From Curvibacter sp. (lineage in GTDB: Bacteria; Pseudomonadota; Gammaproteobacteria; Burkholderiales; Burkholderiaceae_C), in contig JADCGR010000004.1 of assembly GCA_020248905.1 (NCBI GenBank), positions 113,237-177,236 of the forward strand: a stretch of DNA of 64,000 bases, read 5' to 3'. Under the pieces are notes generated by a model. That model had not been told where the DNA came from and did not search any database. It saw nothing but the letters and a program-made list of their open reading frames with translations. Positions 40,271 through 48,538 of this stretch are shown piece by piece. The position numbers and the translations under genes are program-made. The first letter of the stretch is position 1; every line of letters starts with the position of its first letter.

Positions 40271-40499
40271 GCCTCGGGATGTGGGCGGGTGCGTCCACTC
40301 CCTGTCCCCCGCCGCTGCGCGGCTCCTCCTTTACCTTCGTGGACACACCCGCCCACATCCCGAGGCATGGCAGGTCAGCGTTGCGTGCGACCCGTTTTGT
40401 GCGCACCCACAAGCAGGGCGGTGGCTTGCCACCAAGCGCAGGTAGAGGAGGAGGCCGAAGGCCGGGGGACACGGAGCTTGGTGGCAGGCCACCGTCCTG
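40271..40499. repeat. two long inverted repeats in the oxidoreductase-GntR gap
   Basis: The 299-nt gap holds an inverted repeat with 28-nt arms at 40271-40298 and 40339-40366 (one mismatch; inner 21 nt perfect: GCCTCGGGATGTGGGCGGG plus TG). A second pair has 24-nt arms at 40414-40437 and 40476-40499 (22 of 24 matching), each arm itself palindromic (GGTGGCTTGCCACC). No gene is seen in this stretch. It may fold into two hairpins or be a small mobile repeat. Confidence 0.8.
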
Positions 40500-40527
40500 C
40501 GTTTGCAGCCAAAAACAAAAACTCATC

Positions 40528-41211
40528 TCAGTCCCCGGCATTCACCACAGCCTCGGCGCGCAGCTGCTCAACCACAACGTCGCGCTTGTGGCCCAGATGG
40601 GCGACCAGCTCTGCGCGCAGGGCGGCGCCGTCGCGTTTTTGCAGGGCTTCGATCATGCGGTCGTGCTCGGCCATGGCGCGGGCCCATTTCTCGCCGTCCT
40701 GATTGGAACGGAAGCGCAGGGCCTGCAGACGGGCGTTGACCTGGTTGTAGGTAGCCGTGAGCACGGGGTTCTTGGCGGCGGCATTGACGCCGCGATGAAT
40801 GGCGGCATTGAGCCGGTAGTAGGCCGAGAGATCGCGCCGGGTGTAGGCGGCCTTCATCTCATAGTGCAGCGCCTCGATCTCGGACAGCTCGGCGGGGGTG
40901 GCGCGCTGCGCGGCCAGCTCGCCGGACAGGCCTTCGAGCCCGGCCATGACCTCGAAGGTGTTCAGGATGTCGGCCTCGCTGAGGGCCACCGCAAACGCTC
41001 CGCGGTTGGGCAGCAGATCCACCAGGCCCTCGGCGGCCAGGGTCTTGATGGCCTCGCGCAGGGGCGTGCGCGAGACCTTGAGCTGCTCGCAAAGCTCGCG
41101 CTCATTGAGTTTGGCGCCGGGGGCGATCTGCCCCTCCACCAGCATCTGGCGCAGGCGCTGCGCCACCTTGCCGTGCAGGACGGCGCCGGGCATACTCAGG
41201 ATCTCAGCCAT
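40528..41211 (-). CDS. GntR-family transcriptional regulator (FCD type)
   Basis: The 227-residue regulator has a GntR winged helix (GKVAQRLRQMLVEGQIAPGA, KVSRTPLREAIKTLAAEG) and an FCD domain with candidate metal histidines in LNAAIHRGVNAAA and AEHDRMIEALQ. It is divergent from the class V aminotransferase. Two TTTGTAT-N-CAAAAA motifs in the 106-nt intergenic gap are likely operators. The long inverted repeats separate it from the oxidoreductase on the same strand, so both may be one regulon. Confidence 0.88.
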   Translation of the reverse strand: MAEILSMPGAVLHGKVAQRLRQMLVEGQIAPGAKLNERELCEQLKVSRTPLREAIKTLAAEGLVDLLPNRGAFAVALSEADILNTFEVMAGLEGLSGELAAQRATPAELSEIEALHYEMKAAYTRRDLSAYYRLNAAIHRGVNAAAKNPVLTATYNQVNARLQALRFRSNQDGEKWARAMAEHDRMIEALQKRDGAALRAELVAHLGHKRDVVVEQLRAEAVVNAGD

Positions 41212-41213
41212 GG

Positions 41214-41292
41214 TTTGTATTCAAAAATATCTGATTTGTTAGCAGATTTTATGGTATTTATGGTTGACAAATACACTTTGTATGCAAAAAAT
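41214..41292. promoter_or_regulatory. paired GntR operator motifs
   Basis: TTTGTATTCAAAAAT starts at 41214, directly upstream of the regulator, and TTTGTATGCAAAAAAT lies at 41277-41292, upstream of the aminotransferase. The cores are 63 nt apart (about six turns), in the same orientation. TTGACA at 41264-41269 is a possible -35 box. The pair suggests looping or dual control of divergent genes. Confidence 0.6.
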
Positions 41293-41317
41293 GCTGTACT
41301 TTGCTTATTGCCGCATC

Positions 41318-42553
41318 ATGCTGACGACCAATTTCCATCCCACCGGCCGCCATTTCCTGCAGATTCCCGGGCCCTCGCCCGTGCCCGAACGCGTGCTGCG
41401 CGCCATGAGCCTGCCCACCATCGACCACCGCGGCCCGGAGTTCGGCGCCCTGGGGCTCAAGGTGCTGGCCGACGTCCAGAAGATCTTCCAGACCCGCCAC
41501 CCGGTCATGATCTACCCGGCCTCGGGCACCGGTGCCTGGGAAGCTGCTCTGAGCAATACGCTCTCACCCGGTGACCACGTGCTGATGTATGAGACGGGCC
41601 ACTTCGCCTTTCTGTGGCACCGGCTCGCCACGCGCCTGGGCCTCATGGCCGAGGTGCTGGCCATGCCGGGCGTGGAAGACGGCGTGCCCACCAGCTGGCG
41701 CCGCGGCGTGCAGGCCGAGCTGATCGAGCAGCGCCTCAAGGCGGACACGGGCCACGCCATCAAGGCAGTGTGTGTGGTGCACAACGAGACCTCCACCGGC
41801 GCCACCAGCAACATTGCCGCCGTGCGCAAGGCCATCGACGCGGCCAGGCACCCTGCGCTGCTGCTGGTGGACACCATCTCGGGCCTGGCCGGCGCGGACT
41901 ACCGGCACGATGACTGGGGTGTGGATGTGTCCATCAGCGGCTCGCAAAAGGGCCTGATGCTGCCGCCGGGCATGAGCTTCAACGCGCTCTCGCCCAAGGC
42001 CATCGAGGCGAGCAAGAGCGCAAAGCTGCCGCGCAGCTTCTGGGCCTGGGACGAGATCATCGAGATGAACAAGACGGGCTACTGGCCGTACACGCCCAAC
42101 ACCAACCTCATGTACGGCCTGAGCGAAGCCGCCGACATGATCCTGGGCCAGGGCCTGGACGCCGTGCTCGCCCGCCACCAGCGCTGGGCGGCGGGCGTGC
42201 GCGCTGCGGTGAACGCCTGGGGCCTGCCCATCCAGTGCGCGGACGCCGGCGTTTACTCGCCCATCCTCACCGGCGTGATGACGCCTGTGGGCGTGGACGC
42301 CGACGCCGTGCGCAAGATCATCTACGAACGCTTCGACTGCTCGCTGGGCACAGGCCTGGGCAAGATCAAGGGCCGCATGTTCCGCATCGGCCACCTGGGT
42401 GACAGCAACGACCTCACGCTGATCGGCACCGTAGCGGCCTGCGAGATGGGCCTGAAGCTCGCCGGCGTGAAGCTGGCTGGCTCGGGCGTGCAGGCCATCA
42501 TGGACTACTACGCCGGCCACCCGGCCGCGCTTGCCCTGCGCAAGGCCGCATGA
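41318..42553 (+). CDS. class V aminotransferase (serine-glyoxylate/pyruvate type)
   Basis: The 411-residue PLP enzyme starts MLTTNFHPTGRHFLQIPGPS, the standard opening of serine-glyoxylate and alanine-glyoxylate aminotransferases. The PLP lysine is Lys211 in ISGSQKGLMLPPG, and ASGTGAWEAAL, VHNETSTGAT and VDTISGLAG mark the cofactor pocket. With the adjacent D-hydroxyacid oxidoreductase, the enzyme could recycle glyoxylate to glycine or serine. The ATG at 41318 has no clear Shine-Dalgarno; an earlier in-frame start 54 nt upstream is possible but not supported by the family. Confidence 0.88.
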   Translation: MLTTNFHPTGRHFLQIPGPSPVPERVLRAMSLPTIDHRGPEFGALGLKVLADVQKIFQTRHPVMIYPASGTGAWEAALSNTLSPGDHVLMYETGHFAFLWHRLATRLGLMAEVLAMPGVEDGVPTSWRRGVQAELIEQRLKADTGHAIKAVCVVHNETSTGATSNIAAVRKAIDAARHPALLLVDTISGLAGADYRHDDWGVDVSISGSQKGLMLPPGMSFNALSPKAIEASKSAKLPRSFWAWDEIIEMNKTGYWPYTPNTNLMYGLSEAADMILGQGLDAVLARHQRWAAGVRAAVNAWGLPIQCADAGVYSPILTGVMTPVGVDADAVRKIIYERFDCSLGTGLGKIKGRMFRIGHLGDSNDLTLIGTVAACEMGLKLAGVKLAGSGVQAIMDYYAGHPAALALRKAA

Positions 42554-42660
42554 GATGGAACAACCCCTGAGCCGCTACGCGTCTTCCCCCTCTCTCGCCT
42601 GCGGCGGGAGGGGGACCGCAACGACGGCACGGCCGAGCCGGATGCGTGGTGCGCCTGGGT
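42554..42660. repeat. GC-rich gene-end repeat, copy 3
   Basis: The 247-nt gap after the aminotransferase starts with AACAACCCCTGAGCCGCTAC, contains TTCCCCCTCTCTCGCC, the hairpin arms TCCCCCTC and GGAGGGGGA, and CACGGCCGAGCCGGA. The modules parallel those after the SlyD-like gene and eno. The remaining gap to 42800 holds nothing recognisable. Confidence 0.45.
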
Positions 42661-42800
42661 TTTGTACCTTTGTGGCCCATACCCATGCGGCGTTACGAGG
42701 CGCCGTGCACTACTGAGACAGTTTGAGACCAAGCGCTGCGCCGGGTCCGAGATGCAGCGTGCCATGTGTGAGTGACGGACAAGCATAAAGAGGAGACACC

Positions 42801-43778
42801 ATGCAACGCAGAACGTTTATGGCCGCCAGTGCGGCCAGCGCGGCTACGCTGGCCGCCCCCATGCTCCGCGCGCAGACCCTGCCGACCGGGCCGGTGCGCA
42901 TCATCGTCGGCTTTGCGCCGGGCGGCGGTACGGACGCGCTGGCGCGCATCGTGGGGCAGAAGCTGCAGGCCATGTGGAACCTCTCGGTCATCGTCGAGAA
43001 CCGCGCCGGGGCCTCGGGCGTGATTGCCGCGGACCTGGTGGCCAAGGCCCCGGCGGACGGCAACACGCTGCTGATGGCGCACATCAACAGCCACGCACTG
43101 GCCCCAGGCCTGGTGCCCAAGCTGGGCTACGACGTAGAGCGTGACTTCACGCCCCTGACGCTGGTGGGCGTGACGCCCAATCTGCTGATTGCGCACAACG
43201 AGCTGCTCGCGCGCACGGTGGCCGACGTGGTGGCGCACTGCAAGGCGCAGCCGGGCAAGGTGAGCTTCGGCTCGGCCGGCCAGGGCTCGGCCCAGCACCT
43301 GGCCATGGAGTCGTTCAAGCTGGCAGCAGGCGTGAACGCGCTGCACGTGCCCTACCGCGGCTCGGGCCCCATGCTGGTGGACCTGATCGGCGGCCAGATC
43401 CAGTACTCGTTTGACACCATGACCGCAGCCACCCCGCACGTGAAGAGCGGCAAGGTACGCGCCATCGCCCAGACCCGCGCCAAGCGCGCCGCTGGCCATC
43501 CCACGGTGCCCACCATGATTGAGGCGGGCTTCCCCGGCTTTGAGGCCACCACCTGGTATGGCCTGGTCGGCCCGGGCAAGCTGCCGGCGGCCATGGCCCA
43601 GCGCATGAACGAGGACATCAACAAGGTCCTGGCCATGCCCGATGTGAAGGAAAAGCTGGACCAGTTCGGCGCCGAGGACGGCGGCGGCACGGCCCAGCAG
43701 TTCGCCGACTTCATCCGCGTCGAGCAGCAGAAGTGGAGCAAGGTGATCAGGGACGCCAAGGTGACGATAGACAGTTGA
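42801..43778 (+). CDS. Bug-family tripartite tricarboxylate transporter-type substrate-binding protein
   Basis: The 325-residue extracytoplasmic protein starts MQRRTFMAASAASAATLAAP, with a twin-arginine-like motif and an Ala-rich signal peptide cut near AQ. The mature part has the Bug pattern: PVRIIVGFAPGGGTDALAR, VENRAGASGVIAADLVAKA, LGYDVERDFTPLTLVG, YRGSGPMLVDLIGGQIQYSF. The ligand is probably a carboxylate. No transporter subunits are adjacent, typical of the many orphan Bug proteins in this bacterial group. It may serve the neighbouring CoA-linked catabolic genes. Confidence 0.9.
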   Translation: MQRRTFMAASAASAATLAAPMLRAQTLPTGPVRIIVGFAPGGGTDALARIVGQKLQAMWNLSVIVENRAGASGVIAADLVAKAPADGNTLLMAHINSHALAPGLVPKLGYDVERDFTPLTLVGVTPNLLIAHNELLARTVADVVAHCKAQPGKVSFGSAGQGSAQHLAMESFKLAAGVNALHVPYRGSGPMLVDLIGGQIQYSFDTMTAATPHVKSGKVRAIAQTRAKRAAGHPTVPTMIEAGFPGFEATTWYGLVGPGKLPAAMAQRMNEDINKVLAMPDVKEKLDQFGAEDGGGTAQQFADFIRVEQQKWSKVIRDAKVTIDS

Positions 43779-43862
43779 GGCCTGGTGCAACTTTTCGCGC
43801 CAGCCCCCGTGCAGCCGGGTCATGTCGCGTGTCTGCCATCGATCCATGGAGACACAGACACG

Positions 43863-43936
43863 CAGGTGGACAGGGTGTGGGCTGGTGACGATTTGTGCTC
43901 GCACCATGAGGAACCAGCCCATGCCCTGTCCGCCTG
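43863..43936. repeat. inverted repeat between Bug gene and enoyl-CoA hydratase
   Basis: Arms of 24 nt at 43863-43886 (CAGGTGGACAGGGTGTGGGC then TGGT) and 43913-43936 match at 21 of 24 positions around a 26-nt loop. A second pair, GCGTGTCTG/CAGACACGC, lies just upstream. No T-run follows. The 207-nt gap holds no gene. Confidence 0.7.
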
Positions 43937-43985
43937 AAGCAGCCCGGGCCCGCGACAGGTCAGCCGCCACGTCCGCCACGAGATC

Positions 43986-44777
43986 ATGAGCGAAGCAGGA
44001 CAAGTCACCCTTCGGATCGAGGCCGGCGTGGCCTCGGTCGTGTTCGACCGTCCCCAGGCGCGCAATGCCATGACCTGGGCCATGTACGAGCAGCTGATGG
44101 CGATCTGCCGGCAACTGCAGGCGGACGCCACGGTCCGTGTGGCCACGTTCCGTGGCGCCGGTGGCGAGGCCTTCGTCGCCGGCACGGACATCGCGCAGTT
44201 CCAGAACTTCCGTGCGGGGGCGGCGGGGGGCGATGACGGCGTGGCCTACGAGCAGCAGATCGACGCCTGCATGGAACTGCTGACCGGTCTGCCCATGCCC
44301 ACGGTAGCCGTGGTCGAGGGCTGGTGTGTCGGTGGCGGGCTGGCCATCGCAAGCGGCTGCGACTTTCGGCTCGCCACGCCTGCGGCGAAGTTTGGTGTGC
44401 CCATCGCCAAGACCCTGGGCAACTGCCTGTCCATGAGCAATCTGGCGCGGCTGCAGGCCTTGTGGGGTGCGCAGCGCCTGCGCCGCATGCTGCTGCTGGC
44501 CGAGATGATCAACGCCGAGGAGGCCTTGGCCTGTGGTGTGCTGCAGGCTGTTGCGGCGCCAGCAGAGATGGACGCTGCGGCCCAGGCGCTGATCGGCAAG
44601 CTCGCAGCGCTGGCGCCCGTGACGCAGCGCGTAAGCAAGGAGGGTCTGCGCCGCCTGGCCGTGCATGCGCCGCCCGATGGCGACGACCTGGTGCGCGCGG
44701 CCTACGGCAGCGCAGACTTCCGCGAGGGCGTGGCTGCCTTCGTGGACAAGCGATCGCCGGTCTGGAAAGGACAGTGA
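43986..44777 (+). CDS. enoyl-CoA hydratase/isomerase-family protein
   Basis: The 263-residue crotonase-fold protein has IEAGVASVVFDRPQARNAMT at the N-terminus, the first oxyanion segment AGGEAFVAGTDIAQF, the second as EGWCVGGGLAIASGCDFRLA and AAKFGVPIAK. The two catalytic glutamates of classical hydratases are not both obvious (GWCVGGGLAIAS has none), so isomerase or hydrolase activity is possible. It overlaps the CoA-transferase gene by 3 nt at its stop. Confidence 0.85.
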   Translation: MSEAGQVTLRIEAGVASVVFDRPQARNAMTWAMYEQLMAICRQLQADATVRVATFRGAGGEAFVAGTDIAQFQNFRAGAAGGDDGVAYEQQIDACMELLTGLPMPTVAVVEGWCVGGGLAIASGCDFRLATPAAKFGVPIAKTLGNCLSMSNLARLQALWGAQRLRRMLLLAEMINAEEALACGVLQAVAAPAEMDAAAQALIGKLAALAPVTQRVSKEGLRRLAVHAPPDGDDLVRAAYGSADFREGVAAFVDKRSPVWKGQ

Positions 44778-45985
44778 TGAGCCACGGCAAACCAGGGCCG
44801 CTGGCCGGCATGCGGGTGCTCGAACTCACGCAGATCATGTCGGGCCCGACCTGCGGGCAGTTGCTGGCCGATATGGGCGCCGATGTGATCAAGGTCGAGA
44901 AGCTGCCCGGCGGCGACGATGCGCGCGGCTACCGCGACCCGCAGGTCAATGGCGTGTCGGCTCCCTTCATGATGATGAACCGCAACAAGCGCGGCATTGC
45001 CATCAACCTTAAGCACGACGAAGGCAAGGGGGTGCTGCGCCGCATGGTGCGCGACGCGGACGTGCTGGTGGAAAACTTCCGCGGCGACACCCTGGACAAG
45101 CTGGGCCTGGGCTACGAGACGATGCGCACCCTGAACCCGGGCCTGATTTACTGCGCCATCACGGGCTACGGCCGCACCGGGCCCTACGCCGACAAGGGCG
45201 GCTTTGACCTCATCGCCCAGGGGTTTGCGGGGCTCATGTCCATCACGGGCGAGCCGGGCGGCGCGCCGGCCAAGAACGGCAACGCGGTGTCCGACACGAA
45301 TGCGGGCATCCTCGCAGCCCTGGGCATCGTGGCAGCCTATGTGCACAAGCTCAAGACAGGCGAGGGACAGCTGGTGGACACCTCGCTGTCGGACGCGGCC
45401 CTGCAGCAGCTGTATTGGCATGCCGCGATCTTCTTTGCCACCGGCGTGTCGAGCGCGCCCACAGGCTCCGCCCACGTGCTGACCGCGCCCTACCAGGCCT
45501 TCGAGACGCGAGACGGCTGGATCAATATCGGCGGTGCCAACCAGACCAACTGGGAGCGCATCGCCGAGGTGCTGGGCCATCGCGAGTGGTGCGAGGACCC
45601 GCGCTTTGCCACCAACAGCGCGCGTATGGCGTACCGAGAGGCACTGGTCGAACACATGAGCGCGGTGCTGCGCACGAAGACGCGCGCTCAATGGCAGGCG
45701 GCGTTTGATGCTGCGGGGGTGCCGGCCGGGCCGGTGCACACCGTGGGCGAGGCCCTGAGTCATCCGCAGACCCAGGCACGCGGCATGGTGGTGGAGCTGG
45801 ACCACCCGCAGGCGGGGCGCACGCGCGCGCTGGGCTGCCCCGTCCATTTTTCCGCCACGCCGACCCAGGTGACGCGGCCCGCGCCGCTGCTGGGTCAGCA
45901 CACCCGGGAACTGCTCCGGGAATTCGGCTATTCGGACGCACAGGTCGATCAATTCATAAGTAAAAACGCTATCGGCGCAACCTGA
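44777..45985 (+). CDS. class III (CaiB/BaiF) CoA-transferase
   Basis: The 402-residue protein starts MSHGKPGPLAGMRVLELTQI and shows the family pattern: TCGQLLADMGADVIKVEKLP, NRNKRGIAINLKHDEGKGV, the ENFRGDTLDKLGLGYET loop and the probable catalytic Asp in AVSDTNAGILAALG. It moves CoA between acyl groups. It overlaps the stop of the enoyl-CoA hydratase-like gene, so both probably act on the same acyl-CoA; that substrate is unknown. A longer frame upstream is a shadow of the hydratase. Confidence 0.92.
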   Translation: MSHGKPGPLAGMRVLELTQIMSGPTCGQLLADMGADVIKVEKLPGGDDARGYRDPQVNGVSAPFMMMNRNKRGIAINLKHDEGKGVLRRMVRDADVLVENFRGDTLDKLGLGYETMRTLNPGLIYCAITGYGRTGPYADKGGFDLIAQGFAGLMSITGEPGGAPAKNGNAVSDTNAGILAALGIVAAYVHKLKTGEGQLVDTSLSDAALQQLYWHAAIFFATGVSSAPTGSAHVLTAPYQAFETRDGWINIGGANQTNWERIAEVLGHREWCEDPRFATNSARMAYREALVEHMSAVLRTKTRAQWQAAFDAAGVPAGPVHTVGEALSHPQTQARGMVVELDHPQAGRTRALGCPVHFSATPTQVTRPAPLLGQHTRELLREFGYSDAQVDQFISKNAIGAT

Positions 45986-46046
45986 AAACGCATCCATGAT
46001 ATAAGGCACTAGCCACTCTTGGCTGCGACTTTATAGATAATCGCTT

Positions 46047-47159
46047 ATGCAAAGTAGATTGAACGCGTTGCTGTGCGTACTGGGCATGCTGTGGCACGGC
46101 AGCCTGCTTGCTCAGGGCAGCTGGATCGTCGGCCAATCGGCGCCGCTCTCGGGCAGCAACGCGGTCTTCGGGCAGGACATCCGCGATGGCGCGCTGGCCT
46201 ACTTCAAGATCGTCAACGCCCAGGGGGGCGTGGCCGGTGCGTCCATCGAGCTCGTGACCCTGGATGATCAGAATCAGCGCAAGACCGCCGGCGAGAACAC
46301 CACCAAGCTGCTGCAGACCCGCGGCCTGGTCGCCCTCTTCGGCTACGCCTCGGCCACCCTGAGCCTGGACGCCATGCCGCAGGCCGAGAAGGCCGGCGTG
46401 CTCTTTTTTGCGCCCTTCTCCGGTGCCAACCCGGTGCGCAAGCCCAGCCCCGTGGTCCACACCCTGCGCGCCTCCTACGGTGACGAACTCGAGAAGATGC
46501 TGGCTTTCTGGACCGGCCTGGGCATGAAGCAGGTGGTCGTGGTGCACTATAACGACGAGGTCGGCGTGCAGAACTTCGGCGTGGTGGAGGACTACCTTGC
46601 GCGTCAGGGCAAGCAGCCGCAGGCCTTCGCGCTGGAGCGCAACGCGAAGATCGACGATGCCAGCTTCGCCCAACTCGTGGCCCTCAAGCCCGAGGTCATC
46701 ATCAACACCGTACTCTCGGGCCCGGCTGCCGAGATCAGCAAGCGGCTGGTGGCCCAGGGCCTGTTCGTGCCCATGTCCAGCCTGTCCTTCGTGGGCGCGC
46801 AGCAGTACATCGACGCAGCGGGGGAAGCTGCTGCGGGCGTATCGATCGGGCAGGTGGTTCCCAACACGGCCGCGTCCCTGCCCATCGTGCGCGAGTGCGC
46901 CAGGGCGCTTCAGGACGCAGGCATCACCAAGGCCATGAACAGCACCCACCTGGAGGCCTGCATTGCCGCCAAGGTGCTGACCGAGGCCATGCGCCGCAGC
47001 CGCAAGCCCGGCGATGCCCGGGCCCTGCTGGCCGCGCTGCGTAATCTGGGCAGCTACGACGCAGGTGGCTTCGTCGTGAACTACGGCCCCGACCAGAACC
47101 ACGGCAGCAAGTACGTGGAACTGGGTATGGTCAGGCGCGACGGCCGACTGCGCAACTGA
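46047..47159 (+). CDS. ABC transporter periplasmic binding protein (branched-chain amino acid type)
   Basis: The 370-residue protein has a signal peptide (MQSRLNALLCVLGMLWHGSL, cut near LAQ), then the Leu/Ile/Val-binding protein pattern: IVGQSAPLSGSNAVFGQDIR, NAQGGVAGASIELVTLDDQN, GLVALFGYASATLSLDAMPQ, and ends with NYGPDQNHGSKYVELGMV. No permease or ATPase gene is next to it. The ligand could be an amino acid or a small aromatic or carboxylate. Confidence 0.88.
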   Translation: MQSRLNALLCVLGMLWHGSLLAQGSWIVGQSAPLSGSNAVFGQDIRDGALAYFKIVNAQGGVAGASIELVTLDDQNQRKTAGENTTKLLQTRGLVALFGYASATLSLDAMPQAEKAGVLFFAPFSGANPVRKPSPVVHTLRASYGDELEKMLAFWTGLGMKQVVVVHYNDEVGVQNFGVVEDYLARQGKQPQAFALERNAKIDDASFAQLVALKPEVIINTVLSGPAAEISKRLVAQGLFVPMSSLSFVGAQQYIDAAGEAAAGVSIGQVVPNTAASLPIVRECARALQDAGITKAMNSTHLEACIAAKVLTEAMRRSRKPGDARALLAALRNLGSYDAGGFVVNYGPDQNHGSKYVELGMVRRDGRLRN

Positions 47160-47336
47160 GCGCCGCCAGAGGCGCCCGGTTGGCCAGGGTTTTGCGCTGC
47201 GGCTCAGGCCCGAAAAGGCCAGCCGACGGGCCCGCTGTCGGCGGCGGGAGCCCCTGACGCGTTGGAGGGATGGCGCAACAGCCGGGCGTTTCCCCTGAGC
47301 CGCCAGCCCGACAGCCAAGGTATATTGGTTCTCACC

Positions 47337-48521
47337 ATGAACATGCCGCTCAAACACGACGACGTGCCGGTGGCTGCGGGCCCTGCCCTGCAGCCCGCGA
47401 CGCGCGGTCTCGTCCTGCGGGGGCTGCCCTCAAGCCGAGCTGGAAACACCGCCCTGCTGGCCATACTTGAACGGCTGGGCGCGCGCGATCTGGCGCCCGT
47501 GGTGATGTCCGAGTCCGGCGTGGACGGCCGGGGCCGCTGGCTGAGACTGTGGCTCAGCCCGGCGGTTGGAAAAGCCTGGGCGCCAGGCCACGACACCATG
47601 GGACTGGCGGCGCATCTGGGCCTGCGCACCCTGGAGCTTGACTCGGACCTTCAGCGTGAGATCCTGATCACGCTGCTCATGAACCCCTCGGGCCTGGATT
47701 TCCCGAGCGTTGACGAGCTCGAGTCGGCCGTCTGCATCCGGCGCAACATCGTGCATGCGGCGCGCCGCACCAGCCTGGCCTTCGACACCAACGCCGTCGA
47801 GCGCCCCGAGGACTGCTGGCGCTATGACCAAGACCATGGCTTCACCCTGCTGCCCGGGGTGCCACTGATCGAGGCCCTGGTCAAGACCACGCAGCCCGAA
47901 GTCTCAGGCCGGCTCTATTCCTTCTCCTGCTACCGCGCCACCGAGTACGTCACGCTGCTGGGCATTGCGCAGGAGCTGCGGCGCACCCACCCGGAGCTGT
48001 TCGAGCGGCTGCAGGACCTGTGGCGCCAGCGCGCCATCCAGTCCGGCGAGTTCCACGACGTTTTCCTGCGCGAGCAGGGCTCCACAGACACGCCGCTGCC
48101 GCCGCTGTACTACGTGCCGGGTGACCGGGTCTGGTTCCGCAACCCTGACGAGGCCTCGGCCGACGCCTGTGGCTTCGAGGGCTCCTGGGTGATGTACCTG
48201 GGCTCGGGCCTCTTCACCAACTTCTGGAAGCACAGCCAGCCCTACACCCTGACGCGCAAGTGCGTGGAGGTCTATCACTGGCGCCACGGCCTGTACCAAG
48301 ACGCCGAGGGCGAGGCGCAGATTGACGAGGTCCGCATCGAGCCGCTGATCAAGGCCACGCTTAACGACCCCGAGGCGCTCGCCGCCGTCATGGCCCGCAT
48401 GACGCGCTGGCGCGAGCCCCGCGGCGTCTACACCGGGGCTGGCGGCTGCATGGACACCTCGCGCGAGTTCGCGCGCTGGGTGCGGCCCGGCACCTCGGAC
48501 ATGACCATTCCCCAGACCTGA
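47337..48521 (+). CDS. protein-glutamine gamma-glutamyltransferase-like protein (Bacillus Tgl-type)
   Basis: The 394-residue product resembles Bacillus Tgl transglutaminase in its middle part: [15 protein letters not shown], then [19 protein letters not shown] with Cys198 at the position of the Tgl nucleophile Cys116, and [14 protein letters not shown] with Asn269-Pro270-Asp271 where Tgl has Asn-Pro-Glu. The Glu next to the Tgl cysteine is Ser197 here. N- and C-terminal extensions are unrelated. It may cross-link proteins or act on a secreted polymer. The start at 47337 follows TATATT, a possible -10 box. The acyltransferase gene begins 17 nt downstream. Confidence 0.68.
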   Translation: MNMPLKHDDVPVAAGPALQPATRGLVLRGLPSSRAGNTALLAILERLGARDLAPVVMSESGVDGRGRWLRLWLSPAVGKAWAPGHDTMGLAAHLGLRTLELDSDLQREILITLLMNPSGLDFPSVDELESAVCIRRNIVHAARRTSLAFDTNAVERPEDCWRYDQDHGFTLLPGVPLIEALVKTTQPEVSGRLYSFSCYRATEYVTLLGIAQELRRTHPELFERLQDLWRQRAIQSGEFHDVFLREQGSTDTPLPPLYYVPGDRVWFRNPDEASADACGFEGSWVMYLGSGLFTNFWKHSQPYTLTRKCVEVYHWRHGLYQDAEGEAQIDEVRIEPLIKATLNDPEALAAVMARMTRWREPRGVYTGAGGCMDTSREFARWVRPGTSDMTIPQT

Positions 48522-48538
48522 GCCTGACCTGCAGACCC

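Noticed and set aside
37433..40702. Plus-strand open frame of over 1,000 codons opposite the FAD/Fe-S oxidoreductase
   Set aside because: The sequence has antisense character, while the minus strand carries intact FAD and Fe-S motifs with a normal start.
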